Part shown: positions 9,801-20,110 of the stretch, piece by piece
Layout: the number at the start of each line of letters is the position of its first letter
Position numbering within the stretch: position 1 is the first letter of the stretch
NCBI GenBank assembly: GCA_900074725.1
Contig: LT598457.1
Coordinates: 124,001-188,000, forward strand
From: Lachancea dasiensis
Lineage: Eukaryota; Ascomycota; Saccharomycetes; Saccharomycetales; Saccharomycetaceae
Reading direction: 5' to 3'
DNA length: 64,000 nucleotides
Translations under genes and position numbers: made by a program
Notes under the pieces: generated by a model
What the model saw: only the letters and a program-made list of their open reading frames with translations
Told to the model about the DNA's origin: nothing
Databases searched by the model: none

Positions 9801-12800
9801 CAATAGATCTGTAAAGCCTTCATGTTTTGCTAATTCTGTCAAAACGTCCCAATGTTGAAGCTTCTCGGCACACATAATCCAATTGTCCTCCCATGCAGAG
9901 TACTCTGAATCTGAGTACGGCAAGGCACCACTCCTCGCCTTCACTTGGGCTGCTTCATACAATTGTTGAGCTTTATCCCATAAACCTACCTGCTCAAACG
10001 ACAGCGCAATATTAGTCTCGGTATACTTTGCCCTCCGCCTCCATAGACCGTAAAACATATCTTCCTCCTGTAGATTGACGTATAGCTCCAGCAATGCATC
10101 TTCATTTGTTTCAATAATTTTTGCGTTTTCTAGAGATGCCCTTTCTTCCAGAGATTCAAGAAGCTTGATAGATTGATACCAAGAGTTATAAGAACTGGCA
10201 ACATACTTGATCAGATGGGGTGGAAGCTCTAACGAGTCAATTTCGCTGATCGAGTCTAAAAGCGTGCTTACAACGTTCGACCTGACGTTAAGTTGTCTTG
10301 CATGATAATCCTTTGAGAGTAGAGTCACTAATGACCTTGCGAAACCGAACTTTTCATTCTTGGGAATCGACTTGTAGGCAGCGCCAAAGACATTAATCCA
10401 TGTTGCATGGATGGCTTCGGGACTCTGGTAAAAAATGTCCACCAATGGCTCCAGTAAGTCAACGCAGGAGACTCTGCTGAACTTCTCTGCAAATGACGCA
10501 TGTCTCTCAATAAGACTGGACAAATCTTCGCCAACTTGTACTAGTTCGCTTTCACTGTCAATTGTAAAGTTTTCGGTGAGGGCATCTAAAGAGTTAAGCT
10601 GGTAGACGTCACACAAATTCAAAGAGTGCTCCTTATCAAAAGCCCCATAAAGAAGTTGAAGAGCTTGGTTAAGCCAAGGATAATCTGCAATGAATTCCCA
10701 GTTCTGATCCCTAATGACATAGTATAATCTCTCCCTGATATCTTTCTCTAAGCTGTCATCAAGGATTGCCATTAGCCTCTTGCGGATGTGAATGTCGCTG
10801 TTGCGGGTTCCAACTAAAAATGGCTGTTCCATTCTGACTGTGATTTCACTGTTATTGAAGTTTTTATTTTCGAACAGTTCAAGAATGATTTCATAAAACT
10901 GCCGGGAAAGCTTTGGCTCACCTCTGACATCGAATGCAAGCATCTTAGTCAAAATGGCGGCCTTTTCTTTCACTGTGGGAAAAATTTCATTGTTAAAGAC
11001 CCATGTTCTGGCTATTGTGATCACTTTTCTTAGAAATTGCTGGTTCATGGATCGATCAATGAGTAATGCCACAGTAGACAAAAAGGGACGGCGTGCATCA
11101 CCCAAAGAAGCTACCTTCATAGACAAAAGATAAAGAACCTTCTCTAATAGCTTTGTGGTAACCCTTGACTCTTCTGCTGCAGCGGGATCTTTGGGTTGTG
11201 ATGTGGCCAAATGGTCTTTGCATAGTTTGCTGAAGGTTTTCATCATGGAAGGCAAGAGCGGATCGAGATGCTGAGGGAAATGCATAAACAAGCTCCAAGC
11301 CAACATCACACCTGCCGCTACAGATGAAGTACCTTGAAGGTCTTCAGTAATTATCGAAACCAATGTATCTAACAGTATGCGACCAGGAGTTTCTACATCA
11401 GAATCAAGATTTATGTCGCTATCCGATTTCGTAGCGGCTAGAATCGTCCCGAGAACGATTTGTAAAATCTCTTGAATATCTCGATGATCTGTGCGCATGC
11501 ACTTGTCTAGCAATGTCTGTAGAGAAGTTAAGTTCGACACAATCCAAGAGGGATTCTTATTGCGAAGAATTATCCCTAGCACGTCTAGCGCGTTCATGCA
11601 ATAGAATGAGATATTTGACGGAGTCAAGTCTTGTTGTACCAAAAACTTCTCGAAGTAACTCAGTTTGACACTTACATCCGGCCAGGAGTTTTCTGAGAGT
11701 ATTTCCGAAAGGATGTGCAACGTCCTTGATCCTAACTCAGTTTCAGATGCTCTGTGATTACTCACACAAACATATCTTATGAGACAAGTGACAAAGGCTT
11801 CTTTCAAAATGGGTGATATAGCCTGCCCATCATCTTTGGTATCCACACCATTTTCTTGTTTTACTGAAATACCGCTGTCTAATTTGATATTCCTTGCCTT
11901 TTTCTCCCAGATCAAAATTAGTTCTGCCAAATCAATAGCCAGCGCTTGGTTTTCCAAGCTTGGGTTAACTAAAAGTGTAAGTTTTCCAATGTAATTAATG
12001 ATACTCGGGATAAAAAGCTCTCGCGAGTCAAAAAATTCATTGGGGTGGCTGATCAAAAGTTGAAATAATGTGCTATTCTGGCTTGCATTATTCTCGGAAA
12101 GTACCCTCCTTACCCAGTTGACCCATGACTTGGGTGATTCGGCAGCGGCCATTTTTTCATGCATAACAGGGGCAAGGAGATCGAGTGAACGTTTCACCAT
12201 AAAGCGAGATTCCACCTGTGTAGTTCGTAACAACGCCACAAATACTTGGGTAACTACTTTGATCGGAAAATCGTATTTGGCAATAAAATAGGCCGTGACC
12301 ATGTATGCCCCTTGCTTCAGTAACGGATCTTCGAGTTTTATGAAATTCCAGCAAAAACGAATAATATCCTTCCTTATCTCAGAATTTAGTTCCGGGGCGT
12401 ACTCGGTAAAAATCGATGACAGCTGCAAAATCTCGAAGCGGAACGAGTCATATTCTCCGGCCGCATAGCTTTCTAAAACCTCATTAGACCCCTTCCAAAT
12501 TCTAGAGTACATTATGTTCATCCATTCAGGCAAATTCTCACCCTCACCATCAGTTAGTCTGTTCAAAGAGCCCCTGGACAAGCCTTCGTACACAAGTGTG
12601 CTGTTGACAATATTCTTCAAAACAAAGACACTAGCGGACAGAGGCTTGTCACTAGTGGAAAAAAGGAAAGCTTGCTGAAGAAAGGCCTTCGTCCTGTCTA
12701 CGTCAGGAGATGTTATCACGCATTTTTCGAGGAAGCCTGCAAGAGATTCCGAGAGGTCAATGTTTGCTGCAAACATGAATTCCAGGTGCTCAAAGAGCAA

Positions 12801-15800
12801 ACTAGGATTATCAACATTTAGTTCCAAGTACTTCACATATAAGTTCTGAATCTTCTCGGACGCCTGCGAAAGTTGGAGTGAATCGAAATGAAAATGACCC
12901 TCTTGAACGGTATCAACGGCAAGTTTTAGCAAAGATCGCACCTTTGCCAATGTAGGACCGCTTTGTTGCAACCACTTGGCTCCTTCAACTTGTACGAGAG
13001 AATCAAAAATTTCAGCCACGTTTGCGAAAAAACTGACAACTCTAACCTTGTTTGATGATATTCCTGTCATGTAATAATCGTAAAAATTGGTGAACTCTTC
13101 TCTGAAGGCATTCTTTAGGTCAACTGCTTCCGGCCTTCTGATAATAGAGCACATTAACAGTACCAAATCTCTCGACCCCAAGTTATTTTTGAAATATGAG
13201 ATAGCAGAAACATGAAACCGGTTTAAATACTTGGCCATGGGAATGCGGAAAGGTGAATCAAGTTGAAGCCTTAACTTTTTTTCAACTAGCATCACTTTCA
13301 AGAGGAGGTCGTTCAGAAAAATGTCCGCCTGAGGAGGTAAGAGGTGAAAGATGTTAATTATTCCATAGATTATCTTGGTCGGAGTTTGTTCCTTTAAATC
13401 CTTTCCAAACAGCATATCCAAAACCTCCACTCTACACCAAGCATCTAAGTGATCTAGTAGTTTTTTCCCGATTTCGACCTTGAAGTAAGCAATCAGTAGC
13501 TCTAACAACTTGGCCAGTGCTTCAAGCCCCGAAACGGTCAATTTTTGATGGTCGGATAAATTCATCAACATAGGTTTGAGACCATTCTGCAAGAGCTCTT
13601 TGGGGAGCTTAGAATTCTCTGCCAGTACACTCTTAAGCCCCTGGTATGTTGCTTCAATGATTTCTGGTTGGGTTTTGAGCATAGTTTTGAAGAAAACTGC
13701 CAGCACCCTGATACGAGTGGCACCCTGCTGCGCAGAAGCAAAATCTCCGTTTTTTAGAGCGAGGGAGAGAAGCCTAATGCACACAACTCTTAATTGAATT
13801 AGCTGCTCTGCAGTCTGGTACTCCGTGACTCGTTGGGCGCTTGCCAGCGACTCGTCTTCTGCATCTACGAGAGCTATTGCCTCATGTAGGAGTCTGTAAA
13901 GCTCTTCGTTAAACTCGAGGAAGGTGTTTGGCAGCTCTAAGCAGTATATTATCGCATCCACGTTACCTATTTGCATAGGAAAGGGTAGAGCTCTCAATGG
14001 TTTGGCAAAAATTGGTGATAGTAAGAAATTTTTAGAGTGTTCCATCAACTTGACAATGGGTATACCTGAGATTTCAGAAATTACCTTCAATGCCTTTTGG
14101 CAGGTGCTTCGAACCACTTCCTTAGAATTGCTTAACTCGCATACAATATCGATGAGTGTATTTTGTAGACCTTTGGTTTTCAAATCTTCTTCATCGATGT
14201 CCTTACAGGTCCTAGACAAAATTATCATTATTAGAGACTCCGCACGCTCTCGGATAATACCTGGGGCTTCTGGAGGTGTATCAATTAAAACAAAAAGTAG
14301 ACCTGCAATTAGCTCAAACTGTGAGCTTTTCAAATATTCCACACGGATCATTTCTTCCTCAATCAAAGTTTTAATCCCCAAAACACCACTGTTCTTCTCG
14401 AAATGTGCTTCATCGTAGCATTTGTGAATAAACTTTTTAGTGAGAATAGGAATGAACGAATAATGGAGTGCTAATTCCGGTCCGTATAACTTGTTGCTGG
14501 TATCAATTATCTGCTTAACTGCTCTGACTGCCATATTGCGGGATTCTTCTAAGTAAGAAGCAAGGAAAGTCAAAATGGCATCTGCCAAAATGTTGACATC
14601 AATTGTGACCTTGAAAAGTTTCATGTTGATACTGAAAGACTTATTCTCTGCTCGTTTTTTATTCAACGAATCATTGAGCTGCAAGAAGCAGAAGTGGTTG
14701 ATGACATTCTGTAGAAGATCGCTGGCCTCGTCTCGTAATTCTGGGATAGAAGCTGAAAATATCAGTGATTCCAGAAGCTTCTTTAATAACTGCTCCTGAC
14801 TATGTAGAAGACGGCGATCACGAATCTTGCCTTCGTTGATATCCGTGGATTCTAGGCTATCGAATTTCTCTTGAGCTAAAACGTGCAGAGCACTTTGGAT
14901 CCACTTCTCATAATTTTCAGGAAATACCAGGGAAGACTTGAGGAACAATTGAAGAATGGACTTCAGATACCGGAATGCGCTCTTTTTGTAGAACAGATCG
15001 CAGCGATAGTCTTCTAAGATTTCCAGAGCTGAGCGTACACCCGGAGTAATTGAAAGTGGCACCTCTTGGTTCATGCCGTGGACTTTAAATAAGGCATTGA
15101 CTGGAATGTCCAGCTCGTCAGCACTTCTAAGGTCCGAGTGGTTTTTTAAGAAGCGTCTATTTCTGCCACCCAACTTTCCCAAAATTCTTACAGCAGTATG
15201 ACTGATCTGGTGATTAAAAGGTTGCGGCTTCAGGAGTTTGAACAGAGAGTTTATGACATCCTCAACCACCGGTTCGATGATTGGATCAAAGTATTCAGCA
15301 GTTAGGTTGTCGATACAAAGTTCTAAGGTCCTAAGCCCTTGGGTAACTAGTTCAGGGAAGCCCTGTAGGGCATACACCAACGGTTTCATGAGGTAACTTA
15401 GGTAAGGTGCAAGCACACTCAAACGTACTGGCACAGTTAAACACAGTTCAACGTATAAATCCCTTTCGTGGGGACGGCGCGCGGTTAAGATCATGCCGTT
15501 AAGAGATCTGAGAAGCACTTGTAGAATCGGTTTGATAGATCGGTAGAGATTTTCAAACCGTCCGCCTCCAATACTTCTGAACAGTGTTCTAATCAAATAG
15601 AGGTAAACTAGGGGTTCCTCTGTAGTGGTAGAATACTTTAAGGAGTCTAGGATCAGATTATTGAGATGCGGCAGAAGAACAATCTCATTCGTTACTGGAA
15701 ATAGATTGACAGACATGAATGAAAGCTTAAACAATCGAATGAGGATATTGGACTTGTTTCCGTCGACATTTCCTAATGAGCTCAATTTTTGCCTCAGGAA

Positions 15801-18005
15801 CCTTAACAAAATACCTGTGAACTTCGGAGAAGTTATCTCACTTGTTAAAAACGACTGGGCGACGTGAAGTAACGCTGAATCACGCAACATAGCCTCGTAA
15901 AGAAACTCGATTTTTGATTCTACAATGTCATTAAATGTTGGACTGTCAATTTGCATGAACATGATAGCAAAATAGTCCATTAACTCCCGTCCATCTTTTG
16001 TGGCTGACACTGGTAGGCTAGGAGCTGCAATATCAAAATGTTTCTTCTCAATAATAGCCTTCCGCTCGGGGCTAGAGAAGAATTGCAATCCAACTATGCA
16101 TTCATGAAATAACCTTTTGAAAACAACCACCTCCTCGTGAGAAAATATTCTCGATAATGAAGTCCAAACCTTAGGGTTCATAGTGGTATATTCGGTAGAT
16201 GGTGGATTGAAAACTTTGAGATCGTGTATGATAGTCTTCAAAAAAGACATGAGTGTCCGGTAAAGGTAGAATGCGTCTTTTAAAGGATCGCTGGTTGCAG
16301 GCGGAGAAAGTATAATGGGGCTCTTAATTTTTATATCAAAAACGTCAATAGTTTGTTCCTTTGAGGAGCTGTGGTTTTCATTGAGAACTATCTTCGATTG
16401 TTCTTCTTCAGAAGCGTCACTCATCTTGATGTCACCTTCAGAATCCCTATCAAGCGCTGCAGGTGTTTGAACCTTCAACATCCTATCAAGGAATTCTTCG
16501 GTGTCCTTGTTATTATTTTCTAGTTGTTCTCTGACGGCTTCAGTCTTAGAGGCTCTTTCTTTTTCATATTCTTCGTGATGTCTCATTAAGTTATCATATT
16601 GGCGGTTCAGCTTACTGAAGCGTGAAGTGTAGGCGTCTATTATCACGATAAGTAGTTTTTTTGATCTCACCGAATCGTTGGAGTTTTCCTTCCCCAGCTT
16701 CAAAATACGTTCTACTAAATTCAGCAGTAATTTAGCACTCATTATTTGGACAGTTAATGCTAAACTTTCGTCGAGGAGGAAGTTGGTGTACATCTTTATT
16801 GTTTTTTCGATGTCATCGAGTTGCAAGTCCGCTCGCACATTGTGTACAAAATCTGCCACAGTGCTGTAAGCCAGTGGTCGTAGAGTCTCGCGCGACGTGA
16901 ACCCGTTTCCTATGAGAACTTTTTCATCAAACAAGAGATTGATTTTCGACAAAAACAGTTTTTTGTAGCTTGTGGATAGTATATGTCTGGTGGCGTGAAG
17001 TAGTTCTTTTCTTGCTGCTGAAAGCTCTGCAGGGCAATCTTGTAAAAGTCTTAGAATTAGATCAGGTACGAAACCCACATAATTCTTTAGATATTCGGCA
17101 GCGTAGCCCCTAATGAAAACATACGCAAGAAAAGAGGTTGCCTTAATCTGAGACAAAATGAGATCGCAGTAGGCTGTGCGATCCTTGATATCGGGGCTAA
17201 CGTTTATCCACCTCTTACCTTGTGACTCCGCCTCTTCTCGAGTCCTTTTCTGTGCGTCGGCCTCCATGGTAAGAAGCTCGATGATCAATGGAATGAATTG
17301 AGGAAGTGACATCGTTGTCAGCTGCTTGTAAGATGAATACAATGTGACCATTGTGATTGGACATTCTGACAATACCTTGAATGAAAACATGGACTGCTTC
17401 AAGGGACTGGGGGTAGCCGCTAAGGAGTCGCTGGTTTTTGGGTCTTCGTTGTTAGTTTCCAGGCCTCCAGACCTCAACATAGATGTGGATTCCACGGAAA
17501 CAACTGAGTTCTCTCTATGGAGTTCGTCATTGAATGTCTGGCGCACGAGTTCCGGCATATGCTCGTATATCTTCATAATAATATCTATGAAGTCAGTAAC
17601 GCGCTCCTGTAATGCACCTTTGTACGCTTTGAAAAACCCGGTAATTATTTTCATCGCCAAGACCCCGTTATCCTCACTGTCGTCCTTCAGGACGGCCAGT
17701 ATCGTATCCAGATAGTCCAATGCATATGGTTCGAATACTTCATTCATATTACATCTATTGAGAACCTCCAAAACTGAGTTTCTGAGTTTGTGTTGGGAGG
17801 AACCACCATCGAGCGACATTGGCGTTGATTTCAAAAGTTCCACCAATACTGTCAAGATTGTTTTCAAAAAGTGTTCGTATTCCGCCGTAGATCCTATGGG
17901 CTCAATAATGTCGCATATCTCTGATACTGTTGAGAGATTTTGAGCGATGTCAGCGCCATCCTTTAGCCTTGACGCCAACCCATCAATGCGTTCCATATGG
18001 CTCAT
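6828..18005 (-). CDS. TRA1: Tra1 activator-binding subunit of SAGA and NuA4
   Basis: Tra1 is the very large PIKK-family pseudokinase that recruits the SAGA and NuA4 acetyltransferase complexes to DNA-bound activators. The single 3725-aa frame (S. cerevisiae 3744 aa) is made of HEAT/TPR helical repeats over roughly the first 2500 residues. A FAT domain follows, then a PI3K-like domain in the last 400 residues, and a C-terminal FATC segment ending in SFMPYF. The terminal Phe is conserved. A short acidic, charged stretch occurs near residues 480-560. The ATG at 18005 (M-S-H-M-E-R) is used. No intron or frame break is visible. TRA1 and GEP4 are neighbours in S. cerevisiae too (YHR099W and YHR100C). 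Confidence 0.98.
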   Translation of the reverse strand: MSHMERIDGLASRLKDGADIAQNLSTVSEICDIIEPIGSTAEYEHFLKTILTVLVELLKSTPMSLDGGSSQHKLRNSVLEVLNRCNMNEVFEPYALDYLDTILAVLKDDSEDNGVLAMKIITGFFKAYKGALQERVTDFIDIIMKIYEHMPELVRQTFNDELHRENSVVSVESTSMLRSGGLETNNEDPKTSDSLAATPSPLKQSMFSFKVLSECPITMVTLYSSYKQLTTMSLPQFIPLIIELLTMEADAQKRTREEAESQGKRWINVSPDIKDRTAYCDLILSQIKATSFLAYVFIRGYAAEYLKNYVGFVPDLILRLLQDCPAELSAARKELLHATRHILSTSYKKLFLSKINLLFDEKVLIGNGFTSRETLRPLAYSTVADFVHNVRADLQLDDIEKTIKMYTNFLLDESLALTVQIMSAKLLLNLVERILKLGKENSNDSVRSKKLLIVIIDAYTSRFSKLNRQYDNLMRHHEEYEKERASKTEAVREQLENNNKDTEEFLDRMLKVQTPAALDRDSEGDIKMSDASEEEQSKIVLNENHSSSKEQTIDVFDIKIKSPIILSPPATSDPLKDAFYLYRTLMSFLKTIIHDLKVFNPPSTEYTTMNPKVWTSLSRIFSHEEVVVFKRLFHECIVGLQFFSSPERKAIIEKKHFDIAAPSLPVSATKDGRELMDYFAIMFMQIDSPTFNDIVESKIEFLYEAMLRDSALLHVAQSFLTSEITSPKFTGILLRFLRQKLSSLGNVDGNKSNILIRLFKLSFMSVNLFPVTNEIVLLPHLNNLILDSLKYSTTTEEPLVYLYLIRTLFRSIGGGRFENLYRSIKPILQVLLRSLNGMILTARRPHERDLYVELCLTVPVRLSVLAPYLSYLMKPLVYALQGFPELVTQGLRTLELCIDNLTAEYFDPIIEPVVEDVINSLFKLLKPQPFNHQISHTAVRILGKLGGRNRRFLKNHSDLRSADELDIPVNALFKVHGMNQEVPLSITPGVRSALEILEDYRCDLFYKKSAFRYLKSILQLFLKSSLVFPENYEKWIQSALHVLAQEKFDSLESTDINEGKIRDRRLLHSQEQLLKKLLESLIFSASIPELRDEASDLLQNVINHFCFLQLNDSLNKKRAENKSFSINMKLFKVTIDVNILADAILTFLASYLEESRNMAVRAVKQIIDTSNKLYGPELALHYSFIPILTKKFIHKCYDEAHFEKNSGVLGIKTLIEEEMIRVEYLKSSQFELIAGLLFVLIDTPPEAPGIIRERAESLIMIILSRTCKDIDEEDLKTKGLQNTLIDIVCELSNSKEVVRSTCQKALKVISEISGIPIVKLMEHSKNFLLSPIFAKPLRALPFPMQIGNVDAIIYCLELPNTFLEFNEELYRLLHEAIALVDAEDESLASAQRVTEYQTAEQLIQLRVVCIRLLSLALKNGDFASAQQGATRIRVLAVFFKTMLKTQPEIIEATYQGLKSVLAENSKLPKELLQNGLKPMLMNLSDHQKLTVSGLEALAKLLELLIAYFKVEIGKKLLDHLDAWCRVEVLDMLFGKDLKEQTPTKIIYGIINIFHLLPPQADIFLNDLLLKVMLVEKKLRLQLDSPFRIPMAKYLNRFHVSAISYFKNNLGSRDLVLLMCSIIRRPEAVDLKNAFREEFTNFYDYYMTGISSNKVRVVSFFANVAEIFDSLVQVEGAKWLQQSGPTLAKVRSLLKLAVDTVQEGHFHFDSLQLSQASEKIQNLYVKYLELNVDNPSLLFEHLEFMFAANIDLSESLAGFLEKCVITSPDVDRTKAFLQQAFLFSTSDKPLSASVFVLKNIVNSTLVYEGLSRGSLNRLTDGEGENLPEWMNIMYSRIWKGSNEVLESYAAGEYDSFRFEILQLSSIFTEYAPELNSEIRKDIIRFCWNFIKLEDPLLKQGAYMVTAYFIAKYDFPIKVVTQVFVALLRTTQVESRFMVKRSLDLLAPVMHEKMAAAESPKSWVNWVRRVLSENNASQNSTLFQLLISHPNEFFDSRELFIPSIINYIGKLTLLVNPSLENQALAIDLAELILIWEKKARNIKLDSGISVKQENGVDTKDDGQAISPILKEAFVTCLIRYVCVSNHRASETELGSRTLHILSEILSENSWPDVSVKLSYFEKFLVQQDLTPSNISFYCMNALDVLGIILRNKNPSWIVSNLTSLQTLLDKCMRTDHRDIQEILQIVLGTILAATKSDSDINLDSDVETPGRILLDTLVSIITEDLQGTSSVAAGVMLAWSLFMHFPQHLDPLLPSMMKTFSKLCKDHLATSQPKDPAAAEESRVTTKLLEKVLYLLSMKVASLGDARRPFLSTVALLIDRSMNQQFLRKVITIARTWVFNNEIFPTVKEKAAILTKMLAFDVRGEPKLSRQFYEIILELFENKNFNNSEITVRMEQPFLVGTRNSDIHIRKRLMAILDDSLEKDIRERLYYVIRDQNWEFIADYPWLNQALQLLYGAFDKEHSLNLCDVYQLNSLDALTENFTIDSESELVQVGEDLSSLIERHASFAEKFSRVSCVDLLEPLVDIFYQSPEAIHATWINVFGAAYKSIPKNEKFGFARSLVTLLSKDYHARQLNVRSNVVSTLLDSISEIDSLELPPHLIKYVASSYNSWYQSIKLLESLEERASLENAKIIETNEDALLELYVNLQEEDMFYGLWRRRAKYTETNIALSFEQVGLWDKAQQLYEAAQVKARSGALPYSDSEYSAWEDNWIMCAEKLQHWDVLTELAKHEGFTDLLLECGWRVADWSADREALEQSVKSVMDVPTPRRQIFETFLALQNFAETKKGDQEVRRLCDEGIQLSLHKWASMPARFTPAHKFLLHGFQQYMEFLEATQVYANLASTTVQNLDSKAQEVKRVLQTWRDRLPNIWDDINMWNDLITWRQHAFQVINNAYLPLVPALQQASGNNNVNTHAYRGYHEIAWVINRFAHVARKHNMPDVCISQLARIYTLPNIEIQEAFLKLREQAKCHYQNMNELTTGLDVISNTNLVYFGTVQKAEFFTLKGMFLSKLRAHDEANQAFATAVQIDLNLAKAWAQWGFFNDRRLSEEPQNISFANNAISCYLQAAGLYNNSKTRKLLCRILWLIGIDDSTGTLSSAFESFRGEIPVWYWITFIPQLLTSLSHKEANMVRQILIRIAKSYPQALHFQLRTTKEDFAVIQRQTLAATGGSRPANAKAATPSNGTRQPWEYLDELNGILKTAYPLLALSLESLVDQINQKFKTTSDEDLFRLINVLLIDGTYNYNRLSLPRENLLLPASTEMNLVRFSENLLPPHIRVKFNADFIDSKPNFEEYIKRLRYWRNRLENKLDRAPKKENMEKWCPHLSNFHHQKFEDIEIPGQYLLNKDSNAHFVKIARFLPYVDFVRGTHSSYRRLTIRGHDGSLHSFAVQYPAVRHSRREERMFQLFRLLNETLSKNVQARRRNIQFTLPIAIPLSPQVRIMNDSSTVTTMHNLYDNYCDKKDMDRSAIQDFVCQQLDAAYDKILPPPDITAVKVEIFSSVQSMFLPSTVMKDYFTNIFTQFEDFWLFRKQFSSQYALFAFMTYMLAINNRSPHKISIDQVSGDVFTLEMLPARYPYERVKQTVKNFEANIPPDAPIFHNNEAVPFRLTPNLQKLIGESGLEGILSVNMFVVARALLDPENELNTYLSLFIRDEVISWYSNLHRSIVEDPQLREIVRTNVDLITRKTAQLGHLSSKPSVATQYVLDAISAAVSPRNLAKMDQSFMPYF

Positions 18006-18607
18006 TTTGAAAGGGCAAAAGAGTGAATGATGTCGTAAAGTTCACTTCTCTCAATAAAGGGGAGATTTAAAAGAGAGCCAGGCTGGTCTCGAAGTGACCA
18101 AAGTGCTCAATTGATGACTTAATAGCCTTGAAGTTCAAAACTATAGGTATCGAGTACACTGCACTATATCCGAATTTTGATTATTTTTTCAGCACCAAAA
18201 GTCCATAGACTAGGAATACAAATCTATCACGTGTTACTTTACCATTTTGGGAAAGAGATGTCAGCACCAATTCATCTGTGATTCAATGAACTGCAAGCTG
18301 TGATAGTTGGTCGATCGGAACAATAGGCTCTTTCAAAAGCAAGCCCCAGCTGAATCCGCCCATGTCCTTCAAATAGATGCATCTAGCAAGTTTTTAGTTG
18401 CTAGTTATTAGGGTTATGGACAACAAGGAACTTACAAACACTCGAGTTTGGAAATCATTGGTTCAAGGTATTGGAAATTTGCACGCAGCACGAGAAGATT
18501 TGAAACAGAATCTAAAGTCTTGAATAGCTATTCTAACCTAAATCTATCAGAAAACAGTATTTATTATTATGGGGTTCTTGTACGGCTTCCACAGACAATG
18601 GCACACC
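18006..18607. other. Intergenic region upstream of TRA1
   Basis: About 600 bp separate the TRA1 start from the 3' end of the permease gene. They hold an ATCACGTG E-box at about 18227-18234, a possible Cbf1 site, and a 35-codon frame listed separately. Confidence 0.5.
18416..18523 (+). CDS. Possible 35-residue micro-ORF
   Basis: The ATG at 18416 opens a hydrophilic, helix-prone 35-residue frame beginning MDNKELTNTRVW and ending DLKQNLKS. The composition is protein-like, but chance is quite possible at this length. No homologue is recognised. Confidence 0.15.
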   Translation: MDNKELTNTRVWKSLVQGIGNLHAAREDLKQNLKS

Positions 18608-20110
18608 TCAAGCGGTAATTTCACGGATGACAACCTCCATAGTAGGATCTTTCTTGAGAGTGTCAGAGGCGCTCGAATCTGATCCTCTTCTCTCGGAATC
18701 AGAATCCTCGATATCCATACCCATAGTGCCGGTCCAACCGTTCTTGACGAGGAAATTGTGGAAATCGATGTCTTGTTCCATGAGATCATCTTCTCTGCAG
18801 TGTGGAATCAAGACCCAGGTGGCTAGTATACCAGCCAAGCCACAGATAGCTGCGATAATGAAAACCCACCTAATTCCGAGGTTCTGGTGGATCGGGTTGA
18901 AGCAGTACACACCGACAACAGCACCCACCTTACCGATGGCTGCAGATAAGCCGTAACATGTTCCCCGGATTGCGGTTGGGAAACTTTCGCTAGACGTCAG
19001 TCCCAGCATGTCACCGGGTCCGGCATTTGCAAGTCCGTTCATTAGACCATAGAATACGATGAATAAACCGGTGATTTTGTGAATCTTGTCCCAAGCACAT
19101 CCGATAATCAGCCCGAAAATGAGGTAGCCACCAAATCCGAACATTAGAGTGTATTTACGCCCAATGCGATCGCATAGGTACGCGCCAACAAATACACCTG
19201 GAACCGCAATGATACCTAGTAACAGATTCCACTCGGCAACCGTCTTGATGTTGCTGCTGTCTTTGATAACCAAGCCGATGATGGTAGCACTGAATAGCCC
19301 GTTGCTGAACGCGACGAAGTCGTAGCAGAACCAAACGAAGCAAGTTCCGAGCAGCCGACTCCAGCTGTACTTGGCAATCAGCCAGTAAGGAATCCTGGAC
19401 TTGAATTGACCTTTTCTGTAGAGGGTGCTGGTGCTGGTCCTCCAACGGAAGTAAAACACACTCAAGGGCCACAAACACCCTAACGCGAACATGGTTCTCC
19501 ACAGTGCAGGCAGGTGATCCTTGCCGCAGATGGAGTACACAATGAGGAAAATTATGTTGGCGAAAGGCCCGCCGAGAGATAAAGGTAGGTTTGTAACCAA
19601 GACCATGATTCCGCCTCTTCTCTTTTCGCTGTGTTCATTTGCGGCCTCGTTGGCGCTGACCGAGCAGCAAGGATATTCAGCGCCAATACCAAACCCGGTA
19701 ACTCCACGCATCACAGTAAGCATCCAAAACATGCCATTAACCGTCTTACCGTGAGAGGCTGCACAAAGAGCAGAACCCCCTACCAGCAACGTGGTCGCTA
19801 CCAGGATCGCCCACTTGCGTCCCATGTAGTCGCACGCAACACCAACGCAAACCTGGCCCAAGATCGTACCTATCAGCGATGCATTAGACACACGCGTGGA
19901 CACCGTCGCGCTGTATGCTTCTTTGCCGTATTCGACGGGAAACACCTTGTTAAGCATCGACATTACATTATTTTGATAACCATCCGAAATCAACGCAAAC
20001 CCAGCAGCGATGATCATGAAAATGTTCATCAGCTGTTTCTCGCGAGAAACGCTGACCCGCTGCTTGCGGAGTTCCGCGTCATACGTGATTATTTTACCAC
20101 TCATTGCCAT
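18608..20110 (-). CDS. GIT1: Git1-like glycerophosphodiester/phosphate permease (MFS)
   Basis: This 500-aa major-facilitator protein resembles yeast Git1, the plasma-membrane permease for glycerophosphoinositol and glycerophosphocholine (518 aa), in the phosphate:H+ symporter branch. About 12 membrane helices are visible. Family signatures include ISDGYQNNVM in helix 1, CDYMGRKWA and CDRIGRKYT in the 2-3 and 8-9 loops, FGIGAEYPCCSV in helix 4, and FPTAIRGTCYGLSAAIGKVGA. The cytoplasmic tail is acidic and Ser-rich, as in Git1. The ATG at 20110 is used. Several non-WGD yeasts carry families of GIT1-like genes, so the substrate (phosphodiester or phosphate) is inferred only. Confidence 0.85.
   Translation of the reverse strand: MAMSGKIITYDAELRKQRVSVSREKQLMNIFMIIAAGFALISDGYQNNVMSMLNKVFPVEYGKEAYSATVSTRVSNASLIGTILGQVCVGVACDYMGRKWAILVATTLLVGGSALCAASHGKTVNGMFWMLTVMRGVTGFGIGAEYPCCSVSANEAANEHSEKRRGGIMVLVTNLPLSLGGPFANIIFLIVYSICGKDHLPALWRTMFALGCLWPLSVFYFRWRTSTSTLYRKGQFKSRIPYWLIAKYSWSRLLGTCFVWFCYDFVAFSNGLFSATIIGLVIKDSSNIKTVAEWNLLLGIIAVPGVFVGAYLCDRIGRKYTLMFGFGGYLIFGLIIGCAWDKIHKITGLFIVFYGLMNGLANAGPGDMLGLTSSESFPTAIRGTCYGLSAAIGKVGAVVGVYCFNPIHQNLGIRWVFIIAAICGLAGILATWVLIPHCREDDLMEQDIDFHNFLVKNGWTGTMGMDIEDSDSERRGSDSSASDTLKKDPTMEVVIREITA

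Noticed and set aside
13924-14418. 164-codon plus-strand frame inside TRA1
   Set aside because: It is antisense to well-conserved TRA1 coding sequence and is not an independent gene.
18168-18240. Possible centromere: TATCCGAATTTTGATTATTTTTT close to ATCACGTG
   Set aside because: The CDEI-like and CDEIII-like parts are in the wrong order and orientation, only about 55 bp apart, and the DNA between is not AT-rich enough.
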